64,000 bases of DNA from Muribaculaceae bacterium. Lineage in GTDB: Bacteria; Bacteroidota; Bacteroidia; Bacteroidales; Muribaculaceae. Shown here in pieces: positions 44,233 through 53,551 of the stretch. Within the stretch, counting starts at the first letter, position 1. The number at the start of each line of letters is the position of its first letter. The notes under the pieces are model-generated. The model was not told the DNA's origin. It saw only the letters and a program-made list of their open reading frames with translations, and did not search any database. The translations under genes were made by a program, and so were the position numbers. The stretch covers positions 1 to 64,000 of the forward strand of contig JAFUWD010000025.1 in the NCBI GenBank assembly GCA_017483645.1, in the 5' to 3' direction.

Positions 44233-47019
44233 TTAATTATCCACGGTTGTACATTCGTCAATAAGATAGATGAGCGATTGATAGGGGATGCCGCTGTGAG
44301 TGGTTAGACCTATCTCGCAGGTGCGGCTATTGGAGAAGCCGCGATGGCATCCGGCACGCTCCACGGCACGGCGCAGATGCCGCAATGCGTATGCATTGAC
44401 CTCGGGACGCGAAAAACCTTTGTCGCCGGCAAATCCGCAGCACCCCACCCCCTCGGGCAGCACCACTTGGCTCGAACAGCGGCGCGCCAGCGACAACAAC
44501 TTGCCGTCGATGCCCATCAGGCGGGTGGAGCATGTGAGGTGCAGAGCCACAGGCTCGTCGGTCTGGTGGAAATGGAGGTCTTGCGCCACAAAATCGTGGA
44601 CAAACTCCATGAGTTCAAGGGGCTTGACCTGCGTCATGTGCTGACGCATACGATGCAGGCAGGGACTCTGGTCGCACACCACAGGGTAACGGCCTCCGTC
44701 GCTTGCAGCAAGCAGGGCGGACTCCAATTCGGAGATTTTCTTCGACGCCACATCGGGCAGCCCCTTGCTGTCCCAAATCATACCGCAGCACAGGCTGTTC
44801 ATCTTGTCGGGGAAAATGACTTCCCATCCGGCCTTGCGCAGGAACGCCACCACCTCGTCCACCAAGTCGATGCGAGGTCCGCGGGAACCACGGCCCATAG
44901 TCTGGTTGAGGCAACTTGGAAAATACACCACACGCTTCTCACCTGTGGCGGGCGCCACGGCATGCATGCGGTGGGCCTTGGGCAACGACGGGGTCCATAG
45001 CGGTGCGCCCATGCGGTGCATCGCGCGGCCCATCGTGCTCACACCGCCATCGCCCAGCACCGCATGGGCGGCGTCGGCCAAATAGAGCAACCCCTTCACG
45101 CCAGCCTTCATGCCAGCAAAATGGCGAGCGGCAAATTCACCCACATCATGGGCCATGGTGCCCTCACCGCGCTTGGCAGCACGCAGATGATGCGTCATCT
45201 CGCCCACATTGATTTTCATAGGGCATGAAGTGGCGCACAAGCCATCGGCAGCACACGTCTGCTCACCATAGTAGCGGTATTGTTTTTCCAGTCGTTGCAA
45301 GCGCGCCGGGTCTTCTCCGGTGGCACGAAGACGAGCTATTTCTCGCTGAACGATGATGCGCTGGCGGCTTGACAAGGTGAGGCCATAGCTCAGGCAGTTC
45401 ACCTCACAGAAACCGCACTCGATGCACTTGTTCACCTCGTCGTCGGTGAGTGGCATGGGCTTGATGCTCTTCACAAAGCAGTCGGGGTCGTCATTGAATA
45501 TCACCCCGGGGTTCAGAATGCCGTCGGGGTCGAAAATCCGTTTCACTTCGCGCATCACCTCATAAGCGGCTTCGCCCCACTCTTTCTTGACAAACGGGGC
45601 CATGTTGCGCCCTGTGCCATGCTCGGCCTTGAGCGAACCGTCGTATTTATCGACCACAAGTTTCACCACCTCGTCCATCAAGTGGCGGTACTTGGCCACA
45701 TCGGCCTCGGTCTCGAACGACTGGGCAATGATGAAGTGATAGTTGCCTTCAAGGGCATGACCATAGATGCAACTGTCCTCGTAACCATGCTCAATGAGCA
45801 TATTGGCCAGGTCGACAGTGGCATCGGGCAAATCCTCGATGTGGAAAGCCACATCCTCGATGATGACTGTGGTGCCAAGCGGCCTCGTTCCACCCACGCT
45901 GGGGAAGATGCCCGAACGGATGGCCCAGTACTTGCCATATTCCTTGGGGTCGCTGGTGAAGCGTGCGGGGACGTAGAGTGTGAACGATTCCAGTATCTTG
46001 TTGATGGCGGCAATGTTGCTGTCGAGTTCCTCCTGCGAGTCGGCAAAAGTCTGTATCAACACTGCCGTGAGGTCGGGACCGGTGGGGTCGTCAACGCTTG
46101 CCAGCGATTTCTTGTCGAGCAACTCGGCGCAATGCACCGGCCCGCTCTTCATGGCCACCACAGCCTCACAGGCCTTGCGCATCTGCTGGAAGTAGAGCAT
46201 GGCGCTGGCTCTGAAAGGATGCAAGTGAGCTGTGGACATGGTAAACTCGCTGGCAAAGCCCAAAGTGCCCTCGCTTCCCACCATCAGGTGGGTGATGATA
46301 TCGAAGGGGTCGGTGAAGTTGACAAACGGTGAAATGTTCAGTCCGGTCACATTTTTGATGGCATACTTGCGACGGATGCGCGCCTCCAGGTCAGGGTCGG
46401 CCATGACACGATCGCGCAGACGCTCTATGCCGGCCACAAAGTCGGGATGCGTGGTGCGGAACTTGGCGCGGCTGCGCTCGTCGCCGGTATCGAGGATGGT
46501 GCCGTCGGCCAAAATGATGCGCATGGAGCGCATGATGCGGTCGCTATTGGCATGTGTGCCGCAACTCATGCCGCTGGCATTGTTGATGACGATACCGCCC
46601 ACCATAGCCGAGTTTTTCGATGCGGGGTCGGGTGAGAATGTGCGGCCCAGCGGAGCCAAAATCTCATCAACCTTATGCCCCACGATGCCGGGCTGCAGGG
46701 TGATTGTGAGCGTGTCGTCACTCACCTTGTAACGCTCCCAATTCTTGCCGGCCACAATGAGGATGCTGTCGGTCACCGTCTGGCCGCTCAGGCTGGTTCC
46801 CGCGGCACGGAAAGTCACTGGAAGCCCCATTTCGTGGGCCACGCGCAGCAGTCGTGAAACCTCTTGCTCATTCTTGCTGCGCACCACCACCTGTGGCAGG
46901 TGACGATAAAACCCGGCATCAGTGCCCCACGCCAGCACACGCAGGTCGTCGGTGTAGATGCGGTCCGGCTCAATAAAAGCCTTGATGCGCTCGCAATATC
47001 GTTGATAACGCTCCTTCAT
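44233..47019 (-). CDS. FAD- and Fe-S-binding D-2-hydroxyacid dehydrogenase (YdiJ/D-LDH type)
   Basis: Large oxidoreductase of 928 residues. Domains in order: FAD-binding PCMH fold (about 30-260; TFRAAGTSLSGQTVTDSIL), FAD-oxidase C domain (about 270-510; YGHALEGNYHF, LKAEHGTGRNMAPFV), two 4Fe-4S binding sets (CIECGFCEVNCLSYG and CAADGLCATSCPMKI, about 540-640) and a C-terminal CCG domain pair (SLCCGMIWDS, VGCCGFAGDKG). This is the domain set of YdiJ-like D-lactate or D-2-hydroxyglutarate dehydrogenases that pass electrons to quinone. Next to murQ, which releases D-lactate, the substrate is probably D-lactate. Confidence 0.88.
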   Translation of the reverse strand: MKERYQRYCERIKAFIEPDRIYTDDLRVLAWGTDAGFYRHLPQVVVRSKNEQEVSRLLRVAHEMGLPVTFRAAGTSLSGQTVTDSILIVAGKNWERYKVSDDTLTITLQPGIVGHKVDEILAPLGRTFSPDPASKNSAMVGGIVINNASGMSCGTHANSDRIMRSMRIILADGTILDTGDERSRAKFRTTHPDFVAGIERLRDRVMADPDLEARIRRKYAIKNVTGLNISPFVNFTDPFDIITHLMVGSEGTLGFASEFTMSTAHLHPFRASAMLYFQQMRKACEAVVAMKSGPVHCAELLDKKSLASVDDPTGPDLTAVLIQTFADSQEELDSNIAAINKILESFTLYVPARFTSDPKEYGKYWAIRSGIFPSVGGTRPLGTTVIIEDVAFHIEDLPDATVDLANMLIEHGYEDSCIYGHALEGNYHFIIAQSFETEADVAKYRHLMDEVVKLVVDKYDGSLKAEHGTGRNMAPFVKKEWGEAAYEVMREVKRIFDPDGILNPGVIFNDDPDCFVKSIKPMPLTDDEVNKCIECGFCEVNCLSYGLTLSSRQRIIVQREIARLRATGEDPARLQRLEKQYRYYGEQTCAADGLCATSCPMKINVGEMTHHLRAAKRGEGTMAHDVGEFAARHFAGMKAGVKGLLYLADAAHAVLGDGGVSTMGRAMHRMGAPLWTPSLPKAHRMHAVAPATGEKRVVYFPSCLNQTMGRGSRGPRIDLVDEVVAFLRKAGWEVIFPDKMNSLCCGMIWDSKGLPDVASKKISELESALLAASDGGRYPVVCDQSPCLHRMRQHMTQVKPLELMEFVHDFVAQDLHFHQTDEPVALHLTCSTRLMGIDGKLLSLARRCSSQVVLPEGVGCCGFAGDKGFSRPEVNAYALRHLRRAVERAGCHRGFSNSRTCEIGLTTHSGIPYQSLIYLIDECTTVDN

Positions 47020-47021
47020 AT

Positions 47022-48263
47022 TTATTTATAAAGGTAATACTTGGCCGAGCGCAGGCGGAATGCCTCGGCATCCTTTGTCCAATATTGAATGATGTCTTCC
47101 ACTTTGTAACGACGGGTGAAACGCTCGCGGATTTCTTTGGTGCCGCACACCTTGTCGAACATGGCGTAACGCTTGGGATTTTGTTCAAAAATCTGCACAT
47201 CGGGATAAAGCTCGTGCATCACTTGCAGGAAATAAAATTGCGTGAGCGTCAGATTGGCGGCGTCTACATCGGTGATGTAGGTTTGCACGCCATGCACCTC
47301 TTTTTTCTCCTGGTTCACATCCACACTGGTCACAAAGAACGGTTTCACATTGATGGGACGGAACTGAAGCCCGGGCAGTTGCAGAGCGTTCATGGCATCG
47401 GCCACTCGGTCGGCGTCGGCCCAAGTGGCGCAAAACAGCTGAAACGGCAATGTGTAGCCAATTCCGGTGTTGAAGATATATAGCTCGCCAATGATGCCCG
47501 ACAGCGGATAATAGAATGCACATTCAGGAGTGGGAATTTGCGGTGAGGGCAGCACCCACGGCATGCCGGTGTCGCGAAACTTCATGTCGCGCGTCCACCC
47601 TTCCATGGGAATGACCGTGAGTTTGGCATGACCCTTGATGAAACCGCCTTCCTCGTTGAGGAAAGTGGCCAGTTCACCAGGTGTGAGGCCATAAAGATAC
47701 GGGATGGCATACTTGCTCACGAAGGAGTAATAGCCGTCCTCCACCAAGTTCCCTTCCACCTTGTTGCCACCCAGCGGATTGGGGCGGTCGAGCACCATAA
47801 ACTCCTTGCCTTGCTCGGCGCAGGCCTCCATGCACACTCCCATGGTGGCATAGAATGTGTAGCTGCGGCACCCGATGTCCTGGATGTCGTAAACCAGCAC
47901 GTCGATGTCCTTGAGCATCTCAGCAGTGGGCTTGTGCGTCTTGCCGTAGAGCGAGTACATCTTCACACCCGTCTTGGGGTCAACCTCGTCGCCCACGGCA
48001 TCGCCGGCATGTGCGTTACCGCGCACACCGTGCTCAGGGCCATAGAGAGCCACCAGTTTCACGCCGGGAGCCTCGTTGAGGATGTCGACGGTCGATTTGA
48101 GATTGTTGTCGATGCCGCTGGGGTTGGTCACCAGTCCCACGCGCTTGCCTTGCAGTTGCTTGAAGCCGTTGTCGCGCAACACCTCGATGCCGGGTTTCAC
48201 CACGGCACCCATCGTTAGGGCGGCTACTGCCATCAAGCACAGCAATATACTTTTCTTTATCAT
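47022..48263 (-). CDS. namZ: DUF1343 protein, NamZ-like exo-beta-N-acetylmuramidase
   Basis: Exported protein of 413 residues with a signal peptide at 1-20 (MIKKSILLCLMAVAALTMGA). DUF1343 is the NamZ family, shown in B. subtilis and Tannerella to remove terminal MurNAc from murein fragments. Family segments are GKRVGLVTNPSGID, ALYGPEHGVRGNAHAGDAVGD, DVLVYDIQDIGCRSYTFYATM, VLDRPNPLGG and, near the middle, GLTPGELATFLNEEG. The role here would be release of MurNAc in the periplasm for uptake and MurK/MurQ. It starts 57 bp after the AmpG-like gene and ends 2 bp before the dehydrogenase gene. Confidence 0.92.
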   Translation of the reverse strand: MIKKSILLCLMAVAALTMGAVVKPGIEVLRDNGFKQLQGKRVGLVTNPSGIDNNLKSTVDILNEAPGVKLVALYGPEHGVRGNAHAGDAVGDEVDPKTGVKMYSLYGKTHKPTAEMLKDIDVLVYDIQDIGCRSYTFYATMGVCMEACAEQGKEFMVLDRPNPLGGNKVEGNLVEDGYYSFVSKYAIPYLYGLTPGELATFLNEEGGFIKGHAKLTVIPMEGWTRDMKFRDTGMPWVLPSPQIPTPECAFYYPLSGIIGELYIFNTGIGYTLPFQLFCATWADADRVADAMNALQLPGLQFRPINVKPFFVTSVDVNQEKKEVHGVQTYITDVDAANLTLTQFYFLQVMHELYPDVQIFEQNPKRYAMFDKVCGTKEIRERFTRRYKVEDIIQYWTKDAEAFRLRSAKYYLYK

Positions 48264-48320
48264 CGTTTGTTCTATGTTTTTGATTGTTATGTGTTTCTTT
48301 AATAACTACTCACAGGTTCA

Positions 48321-49655
48321 TCACTTGCGACCGTATTTGGGGTCGATTTTTTTGTCGACAAAGTAAGTGACCACCAGCGTGGCAATGCAGCACACCATCA
48401 CCATCCAGAAGAAGTTCACATAACCGATGGCCTCCTGAATGTAGCCGGCAACGAAGCCCGGCAGCATCATGCTCAGCGCCATGAACGCCGTGCAGATGGC
48501 ATAATGCGATGTTTTGAACTCCCCTTCGCTGAAATACATCATGTAGAGCATATAAGCCGTGAAACCGAAGCCATAGCCAAACTGCTCGATGGCCACCGCT
48601 ATGGAAATCACCCACAAATTGGTGGGTTGAGCAATGGCCAGATACACAAACGTGAGGCACGGCAGGGTCATACACGCCGCATTCACCCACAGCGAGGCTT
48701 TCAAGCCCACTCGCGAGGCGTAGATACCGCCCAAAATGCCGCCCAGCGTAAGGGCCAGCACGCCAAAGGTGCCATAGACCAAGCCCACCGTTTCGGTGCT
48801 CAGTCCCAGGCCGCCATCGGCCTGTGCATGAACCAAGAAGGGCATACACAGTTTGATAAGGAAGCCCTCGGGCAAGCGATACAGCAGCATGAAGGCGATG
48901 GCCAACAACACAGCGGGTTTCTTGACAAACGTGACAAACGACGACACAAATTCCTTGGCACCTGTGCTGAGCGTCACATTCTCGCTCACACGGGGCTTAT
49001 CCTGGTCGGAATAAGGCAGCACAAAGGTGTGATAGAGGGTCACCAGCAAGAATATCACGGCGCTCACACCCAGCGTAATCTGCCACGACATGGGAATGTC
49101 GCCGGTTTTGGTCTCAATCAGGCCGGCAATGAACACCAGCACACCCTGGCCAAAGATGGACGCGATACGGTAAAACACGCTGCGAATGCCGATGAAAGCA
49201 GCCTGGCTGCTCGTGCTGTGGGCCAGCATGTAATAGCCGTCGGCAGCAATGTCGTGCGTGGCACTGGCAAATGCCGCCACAATAAACAGCACCAACGTGA
49301 AGGTGAACATTCCGATGGAGGTGTGCCCGGTGGCAATGGTGGCGGCATCGGGCTTGGGCAGCGTGAGCGTGAGCAAAATCATCATGGCTGTCATGAGCAG
49401 CTGCATGGCCACTATCCACCAGCGTTTGGTCTTGACCACATCCACAATGGGGCTCCACAATCCCTTCAAAAACCAAGGGAAATAGAGTAATGTGGTGAAA
49501 AATGACATATCGCCATTGGGGACTCCCATCTTGGTGAACATCATCACCGAAATATTGTTGACCACAAAGTAAGGCACACCCTCGGCAAAATAGAGGGTGG
49601 GCACCCACCACCACGGATTGCGATAGGTGGCTCGAGTCACTTGCTTATCTTTCAT
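48321..49655 (-). CDS. ampG: AmpG-like MFS muropeptide permease
   Basis: Twelve-span MFS protein of 444 residues. The AmpG-type N-terminus is clear: LYFAEGVPYFVVNNISVMMF followed by GDMSFFTTLLYFPWFLKGLWSP. AmpG imports anhydro-muropeptides into the cytosol for recycling. Here it sits between the SpoIID-like and NamZ genes. This makes two import routes in one operon: large fragments through AmpG and free MurNAc through the MurT-like protein. Confidence 0.9.
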   Translation of the reverse strand: MKDKQVTRATYRNPWWWVPTLYFAEGVPYFVVNNISVMMFTKMGVPNGDMSFFTTLLYFPWFLKGLWSPIVDVVKTKRWWIVAMQLLMTAMMILLTLTLPKPDAATIATGHTSIGMFTFTLVLFIVAAFASATHDIAADGYYMLAHSTSSQAAFIGIRSVFYRIASIFGQGVLVFIAGLIETKTGDIPMSWQITLGVSAVIFLLVTLYHTFVLPYSDQDKPRVSENVTLSTGAKEFVSSFVTFVKKPAVLLAIAFMLLYRLPEGFLIKLCMPFLVHAQADGGLGLSTETVGLVYGTFGVLALTLGGILGGIYASRVGLKASLWVNAACMTLPCLTFVYLAIAQPTNLWVISIAVAIEQFGYGFGFTAYMLYMMYFSEGEFKTSHYAICTAFMALSMMLPGFVAGYIQEAIGYVNFFWMVMVCCIATLVVTYFVDKKIDPKYGRK

Positions 49656-49676
49656 ATTATATTAGTTTTTAAGTGA

Positions 49677-51014
49677 TTATTCATATTGTTTCTCGATGCC
49701 TGCACCCACAAAGTAGTGCAGCAGTATTTTCTTGTAGTCGTAGCCCTTGGCGCCCATCACTGCGGCTCCAATCTGGCACAGGCCCACGCCATGACCCCAA
49801 CCGGCTCCACGCAGCACAAACTTGGCCGGATAGCCGTCGGCATCCACTTCATGACGCTCCACAACAAAGGCCGAGCTGTAGAGCGCGCTCTCACTGAGCG
49901 CATAGCGGATGGCCAACTCCTTGCCGATGACGCGTGTGCGCTTCTCGCCCACGATTTTCAGCTTAAACAAGCGGCCGCTGGTGCCGCGGGCCACGGGCTG
50001 CAAGTCGCGGATTCGCCCATAGTCCACTCCGGTGCGGCGGCAAATCAGGTCGGCCAGCTGCTCCTGGGTGTATTCCACACTCCAACGGTAGAAGTCTTTG
50101 GTCTCCTGGTCATAATCGTTGAGCACTTGGCTCAATATCTCGGGGTCGCGTGTGTTGCAGAACGCTTTGGGCGAAGTGAGAATCCATTCCTCGGCATCGG
50201 CCTCACGGGTAAGGTCGGGGAAATTCATTTCATCTTCAGCATCGCGCCGTGCCACCAGATAGTGGTGGTGCTGTGGCTCCCAGCAGTTCTCAAACTCCTC
50301 AAACACGCCGCCGCACGACTTGGAGAAGCGTGCATCGCACAATTCACCGCCGTACATGAGCACCTCGCCCCAAGTGGCACGGATGGCATCGGCCACTTTC
50401 TCGGTGGTGGCTCGGGTGATGCCCTGATAGCGCTGGCAGTGGTCGTCGGCGCACACATCGAAGTTCACATGGTCGTCGCGGTCCCACCATTTAATCAGCT
50501 CGTCATCGCTGTCGATGGCAGCCTTCAGCGGGTCGTTATCGGGGAAGGTATCGGTGGTGGCATGGTCGGTCTTCTTGGCAATCTGTGCCAGCAGCCACGA
50601 CCGTGAAATCACAGCGTGTGCCTTGAGCAGCTCGAGCGAGGCATTGGCACTCATCTCGCTGGAGATGACGCTGAGCAGATAGTCTTCCACGCTCAGCACA
50701 TTCACAGCCGTCAGCCGGTGATTCTCTACAATGAGCTTGAGCGCGCCTTTGAAAGTTTGATTTTCCTTCCTGCGCCAGTGGAAACTCACCCCGATGGTGA
50801 CATCATATAAAGTGAACGACGCCTTATCGGCATCCACGGGCTCGAAAGAAATTTCGGCCACGGTTTCGCCTTGCCACAGCACCTTGTCGTCGGCCACGGC
50901 AGCCGTGTAGGCTCCATTCACCAGGCAACCGTTCACCCGGTAATCACCGTGAAACTCAAAACGAATCTCCGGCTCATTCATGATGCCCACTTTCACTTGA
51001 GGAACGTCTTTCAT
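49677..51014 (-). CDS. SpoIID/LytB domain protein without signal peptide
   Basis: Protein of 445 residues with the SpoIID/LytB fold, known in Firmicutes for SpoIID, a lytic transglycosylase that cuts stripped glycan strands. The domain is recognised by VEDYLLSVISSEMSANASLELLKAHAVISRSW, which includes the catalytic-type Glu, and the C-terminal GWGHGVGLCQIGAAVMGAKG. It starts MKDVPQVKVGIMNEPEIRFE, with no signal peptide or membrane segment, so as annotated it is cytosolic. It might process muropeptides imported by the AmpG-like protein encoded next. It ends 21 bp before ampG. Confidence 0.85.
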   Translation of the reverse strand: MKDVPQVKVGIMNEPEIRFEFHGDYRVNGCLVNGAYTAAVADDKVLWQGETVAEISFEPVDADKASFTLYDVTIGVSFHWRRKENQTFKGALKLIVENHRLTAVNVLSVEDYLLSVISSEMSANASLELLKAHAVISRSWLLAQIAKKTDHATTDTFPDNDPLKAAIDSDDELIKWWDRDDHVNFDVCADDHCQRYQGITRATTEKVADAIRATWGEVLMYGGELCDARFSKSCGGVFEEFENCWEPQHHHYLVARRDAEDEMNFPDLTREADAEEWILTSPKAFCNTRDPEILSQVLNDYDQETKDFYRWSVEYTQEQLADLICRRTGVDYGRIRDLQPVARGTSGRLFKLKIVGEKRTRVIGKELAIRYALSESALYSSAFVVERHEVDADGYPAKFVLRGAGWGHGVGLCQIGAAVMGAKGYDYKKILLHYFVGAGIEKQYE

Positions 51015-51020
51015 GTCTTA

Positions 51021-52004
51021 TTATTTTTTTTGAAATGATTCTTGTTGAAAACATTCGATAATTCGCACTGCCATGTGATTGTCGATGCAAATCTCATCGT
51101 AAAGATGCCGCAACACATCGGCAGTGATTGTGTCGAAATCTTTGCGCTCGGCCAGAGCCCACAGCCCTCCCATCTCAGTGCTGCCGGGACTCACAAGCAG
51201 CTTTCCGGGGCCGGTGCCATAACAATCGGGGCGATGCTTGCGGCGGGGAAACACCACTAAATAAAGGTCGTCGCCCTCGGCCCAGCACAGGAGATTCTGC
51301 ATTGGCTCGGCGGCAACACCCGTGGCTTGCATCATGGCCACCTGCAACCGCGCGAAGTAAAGTGCGGCCTGCACCGGCTGCGTCGACTTAATCATGAACA
51401 AAAATCGACCCTCACGCTTTGAAAAGCCTATGAAGCCGTCGTCGGTGCCCTCAAGTTGATTCTCGTCGGGCCAGACGGCAGGATTCATCACTTCCCGACA
51501 CAAGGGCATTACACCCTTTAGCGCCGCTTGAAAATGAAAATGGTGAGGGGCCGATGCTCCGCACAACGGGCCGTTGTAAAACAGCACATAGTCGGGCAGG
51601 TCACGCGCCAGCGACAACATGTCCACCACACGATGCGGATTGGCCATGCTCTGCGGCGAATGCTCGGTGAGGGAGATGGTGAGGTGGCGAGAAAAGATGG
51701 GATAGGGATTGACCTGAATTTTAAATTCTCCCCCGCCCCACTCCAGGGCTTCCTGCTCCACAGGCTGATGGTCGCGGCACAAAAAACACGGACGGGCAGC
51801 CAGCGACGCCGCATCGAGTGAAGCCGACGCCGACGCACGGCGCTGCGGATTGTACTGCAGCACCACAAGGCTCTCACCGAGCCACAAGTCGCGCACCATG
51901 GCGTTGTCCACGGCATCATAATTACTGCGCACAAGAGGCCACTCGCGGCGCTGGCGCTGTTCCAGTTCCTCGACCAGGCGTGCTATGGAAAGATTATCGG
52001 GCAT
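51021..52004 (-). CDS. DUF4922 protein with HxHxQ nucleotidyltransferase-like motif
   Basis: Cytosolic protein of 327 residues of the Bacteroidetes DUF4922 family. The key motif is PHHFHFQAALKG at about residues 178-189: HFHFQ fits the HxHxQ active site of GalT, Ap4A phosphorylase and GDP-galactose/GDP-glucose phosphorylases (HIT-like superfamily). Other conserved-looking parts are RPCFLCRDHQP (a possible Zn site), NPYPIFSRHLTIS and YNGPLCGAS. It may transfer a nucleotide to or from a sugar phosphate. In an operon for murein sugars, a nucleotide-sugar step is plausible; the substrate is unknown. Confidence 0.82.
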   Translation of the reverse strand: MPDNLSIARLVEELEQRQRREWPLVRSNYDAVDNAMVRDLWLGESLVVLQYNPQRRASASASLDAASLAARPCFLCRDHQPVEQEALEWGGGEFKIQVNPYPIFSRHLTISLTEHSPQSMANPHRVVDMLSLARDLPDYVLFYNGPLCGASAPHHFHFQAALKGVMPLCREVMNPAVWPDENQLEGTDDGFIGFSKREGRFLFMIKSTQPVQAALYFARLQVAMMQATGVAAEPMQNLLCWAEGDDLYLVVFPRRKHRPDCYGTGPGKLLVSPGSTEMGGLWALAERKDFDTITADVLRHLYDEICIDNHMAVRIIECFQQESFQKK

Positions 52005-52028
52005 GAAGTGAGGCGGGGAAAAATGTGA

Positions 52029-53516
52029 TTATTTCTTGTTCAGAGCGATGCGTGCCTGCAACTCCCAGGTGCGGATACGGTCCTTGTACAGATTGTTGCG
52101 GTTCATCTTCTCCACATCGAGGCTGGCATCACTGTTGTCGTCCCAGCGTCGGCACAGGTAAACCGGCTCATAGACGCGTCCAATCTGATAGATGCGCGAA
52201 ATGTTCAAGCCCAATGCGTAGTCCTCGCCGTAACTGGTGTTGGGAATCTTGACATCGCGCAACACCGGGGTGTAGAATGCGCGGGGTGCGCCCAGGCCGT
52301 TGATACGCAATGCGTTGTTACGTCCGTTCTCGGGAGTCCATTCTTTGTGGTCAATCACGCCCGGCGGGATGGGGTTGCAGTCGATGTCGGTCATCAGATA
52401 GGTGCCCACCACCATGGCCACATTCTGCTCATAGAATGCGTTGACCATCGTCTGGAGGGTGTTCTCGTCTTTGTACATATCATCGCTGTCGAGCTGCACG
52501 ATGAACTTGCCGGCCTGCTCGTGATGAGCGGCAAGGTTCCAGTAACCACCGATGCCCATGTCGTAATAGTCGGCGATGATGTGAATCAGGCGCGGGTCGT
52601 CTTTGAACTCGTCGATAGCCTCGCGGGTGCCGTCGGTCGAGAAGTTGTCCACCACCATGAGGTTGAACTTGAAGTTGGTCTTCTGCTTGAGCACGCTGCC
52701 GATGGCGTCACGGATGGTGCGGATGCGGTTGCGCACGGGAATCATTACCGTTGCTTCCACATCAAATTCTCCCTGATTGAACTCAATGTGCTTGAAATTG
52801 GGCACCATTTTGCCATCAACCTCCTTTTCAGGAGCCAGATAGCCGCCCACCTCTTTCAGATGCTCGGTGCAGGCTTGCTCCATCTCAATCTGACGGCCGC
52901 GGTTGCGCGGGTCCACATAGTCGAAGATTTTCTCACCGCTTTTGCGGGTGTCAAGTTCCACATCACTGTAAAGGAACTCATTGATGTGCACGATTTGCGC
53001 AAACTGCGACAATTTAAGGCGCAGGTCGTACAATCCGGCAAACTCATAGTCGGCCTTCATGGCCTGGGCGGCCTTCTTGAAGCAGCAGCCACAGAAGAAC
53101 AGCACGCTTCCAAAGTCGAAGTCGTCACGCAGCGAGCCTTGCTGATAGTCAATCACCGGCGCCTTGTCGGCACCTTTCTCGGTCACATTATAGTGGTCGG
53201 CATAGAGCATTCCGGCCTGAGTGTCGTCGGCAAGTTTGACAAAACGCTCAATGGCAAACGGCCCGAACTTGAGTGTATCGTACTTGGTGTAGAGCATCAC
53301 ATAGTCGGCACTGGCATGACCGGCTATGGCCTGAATGGTGGCACTGGCAGTGAGGTTTTTCACATGAAGGGTGTAGCAACCCTCCACCTGGGCCTCCACG
53401 CCGGGAGCGGCCAGCAGGAAGATGTTTTTCACCAGTTCGTTCTCTTTGAGATGGGCGATGGTTTGCGCGGCCTGCTCGGCAGTGGCAAACGGAATAAAGC
53501 AATCAATTCTTTGCAT
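52029..53516 (-). CDS. GT2 glycosyltransferase with extra N-terminal domain (first of pair by position)
   Basis: Cytosolic GT-A type glycosyltransferase of 495 residues. The family 2 domain is in the C-terminal half (about 255-480): VEATVMIPVRNRIRTIRDAI, VDNFSTDGTREAIDEF, the metal-binding VQLDSDDMYKDE, and GEDYALGLNISRIYQIG. The N-terminal ~250 residues are a second, degenerate nucleotide-sugar-like domain with AIERFVKLADDTQAGMLYAD and DYQQGSLRDDFDFGSVLFF. It is paralogous to the neighbour at 53552 over its whole length. Acceptor and donor are unknown. No membrane segment is visible. Confidence 0.85.
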   Translation of the reverse strand: MQRIDCFIPFATAEQAAQTIAHLKENELVKNIFLLAAPGVEAQVEGCYTLHVKNLTASATIQAIAGHASADYVMLYTKYDTLKFGPFAIERFVKLADDTQAGMLYADHYNVTEKGADKAPVIDYQQGSLRDDFDFGSVLFFCGCCFKKAAQAMKADYEFAGLYDLRLKLSQFAQIVHINEFLYSDVELDTRKSGEKIFDYVDPRNRGRQIEMEQACTEHLKEVGGYLAPEKEVDGKMVPNFKHIEFNQGEFDVEATVMIPVRNRIRTIRDAIGSVLKQKTNFKFNLMVVDNFSTDGTREAIDEFKDDPRLIHIIADYYDMGIGGYWNLAAHHEQAGKFIVQLDSDDMYKDENTLQTMVNAFYEQNVAMVVGTYLMTDIDCNPIPPGVIDHKEWTPENGRNNALRINGLGAPRAFYTPVLRDVKIPNTSYGEDYALGLNISRIYQIGRVYEPVYLCRRWDDNSDASLDVEKMNRNNLYKDRIRTWELQARIALNKK

Positions 53517-53551
53517 AATTGGATGTTTTATGGATTTGTTTTAATGGTTAT

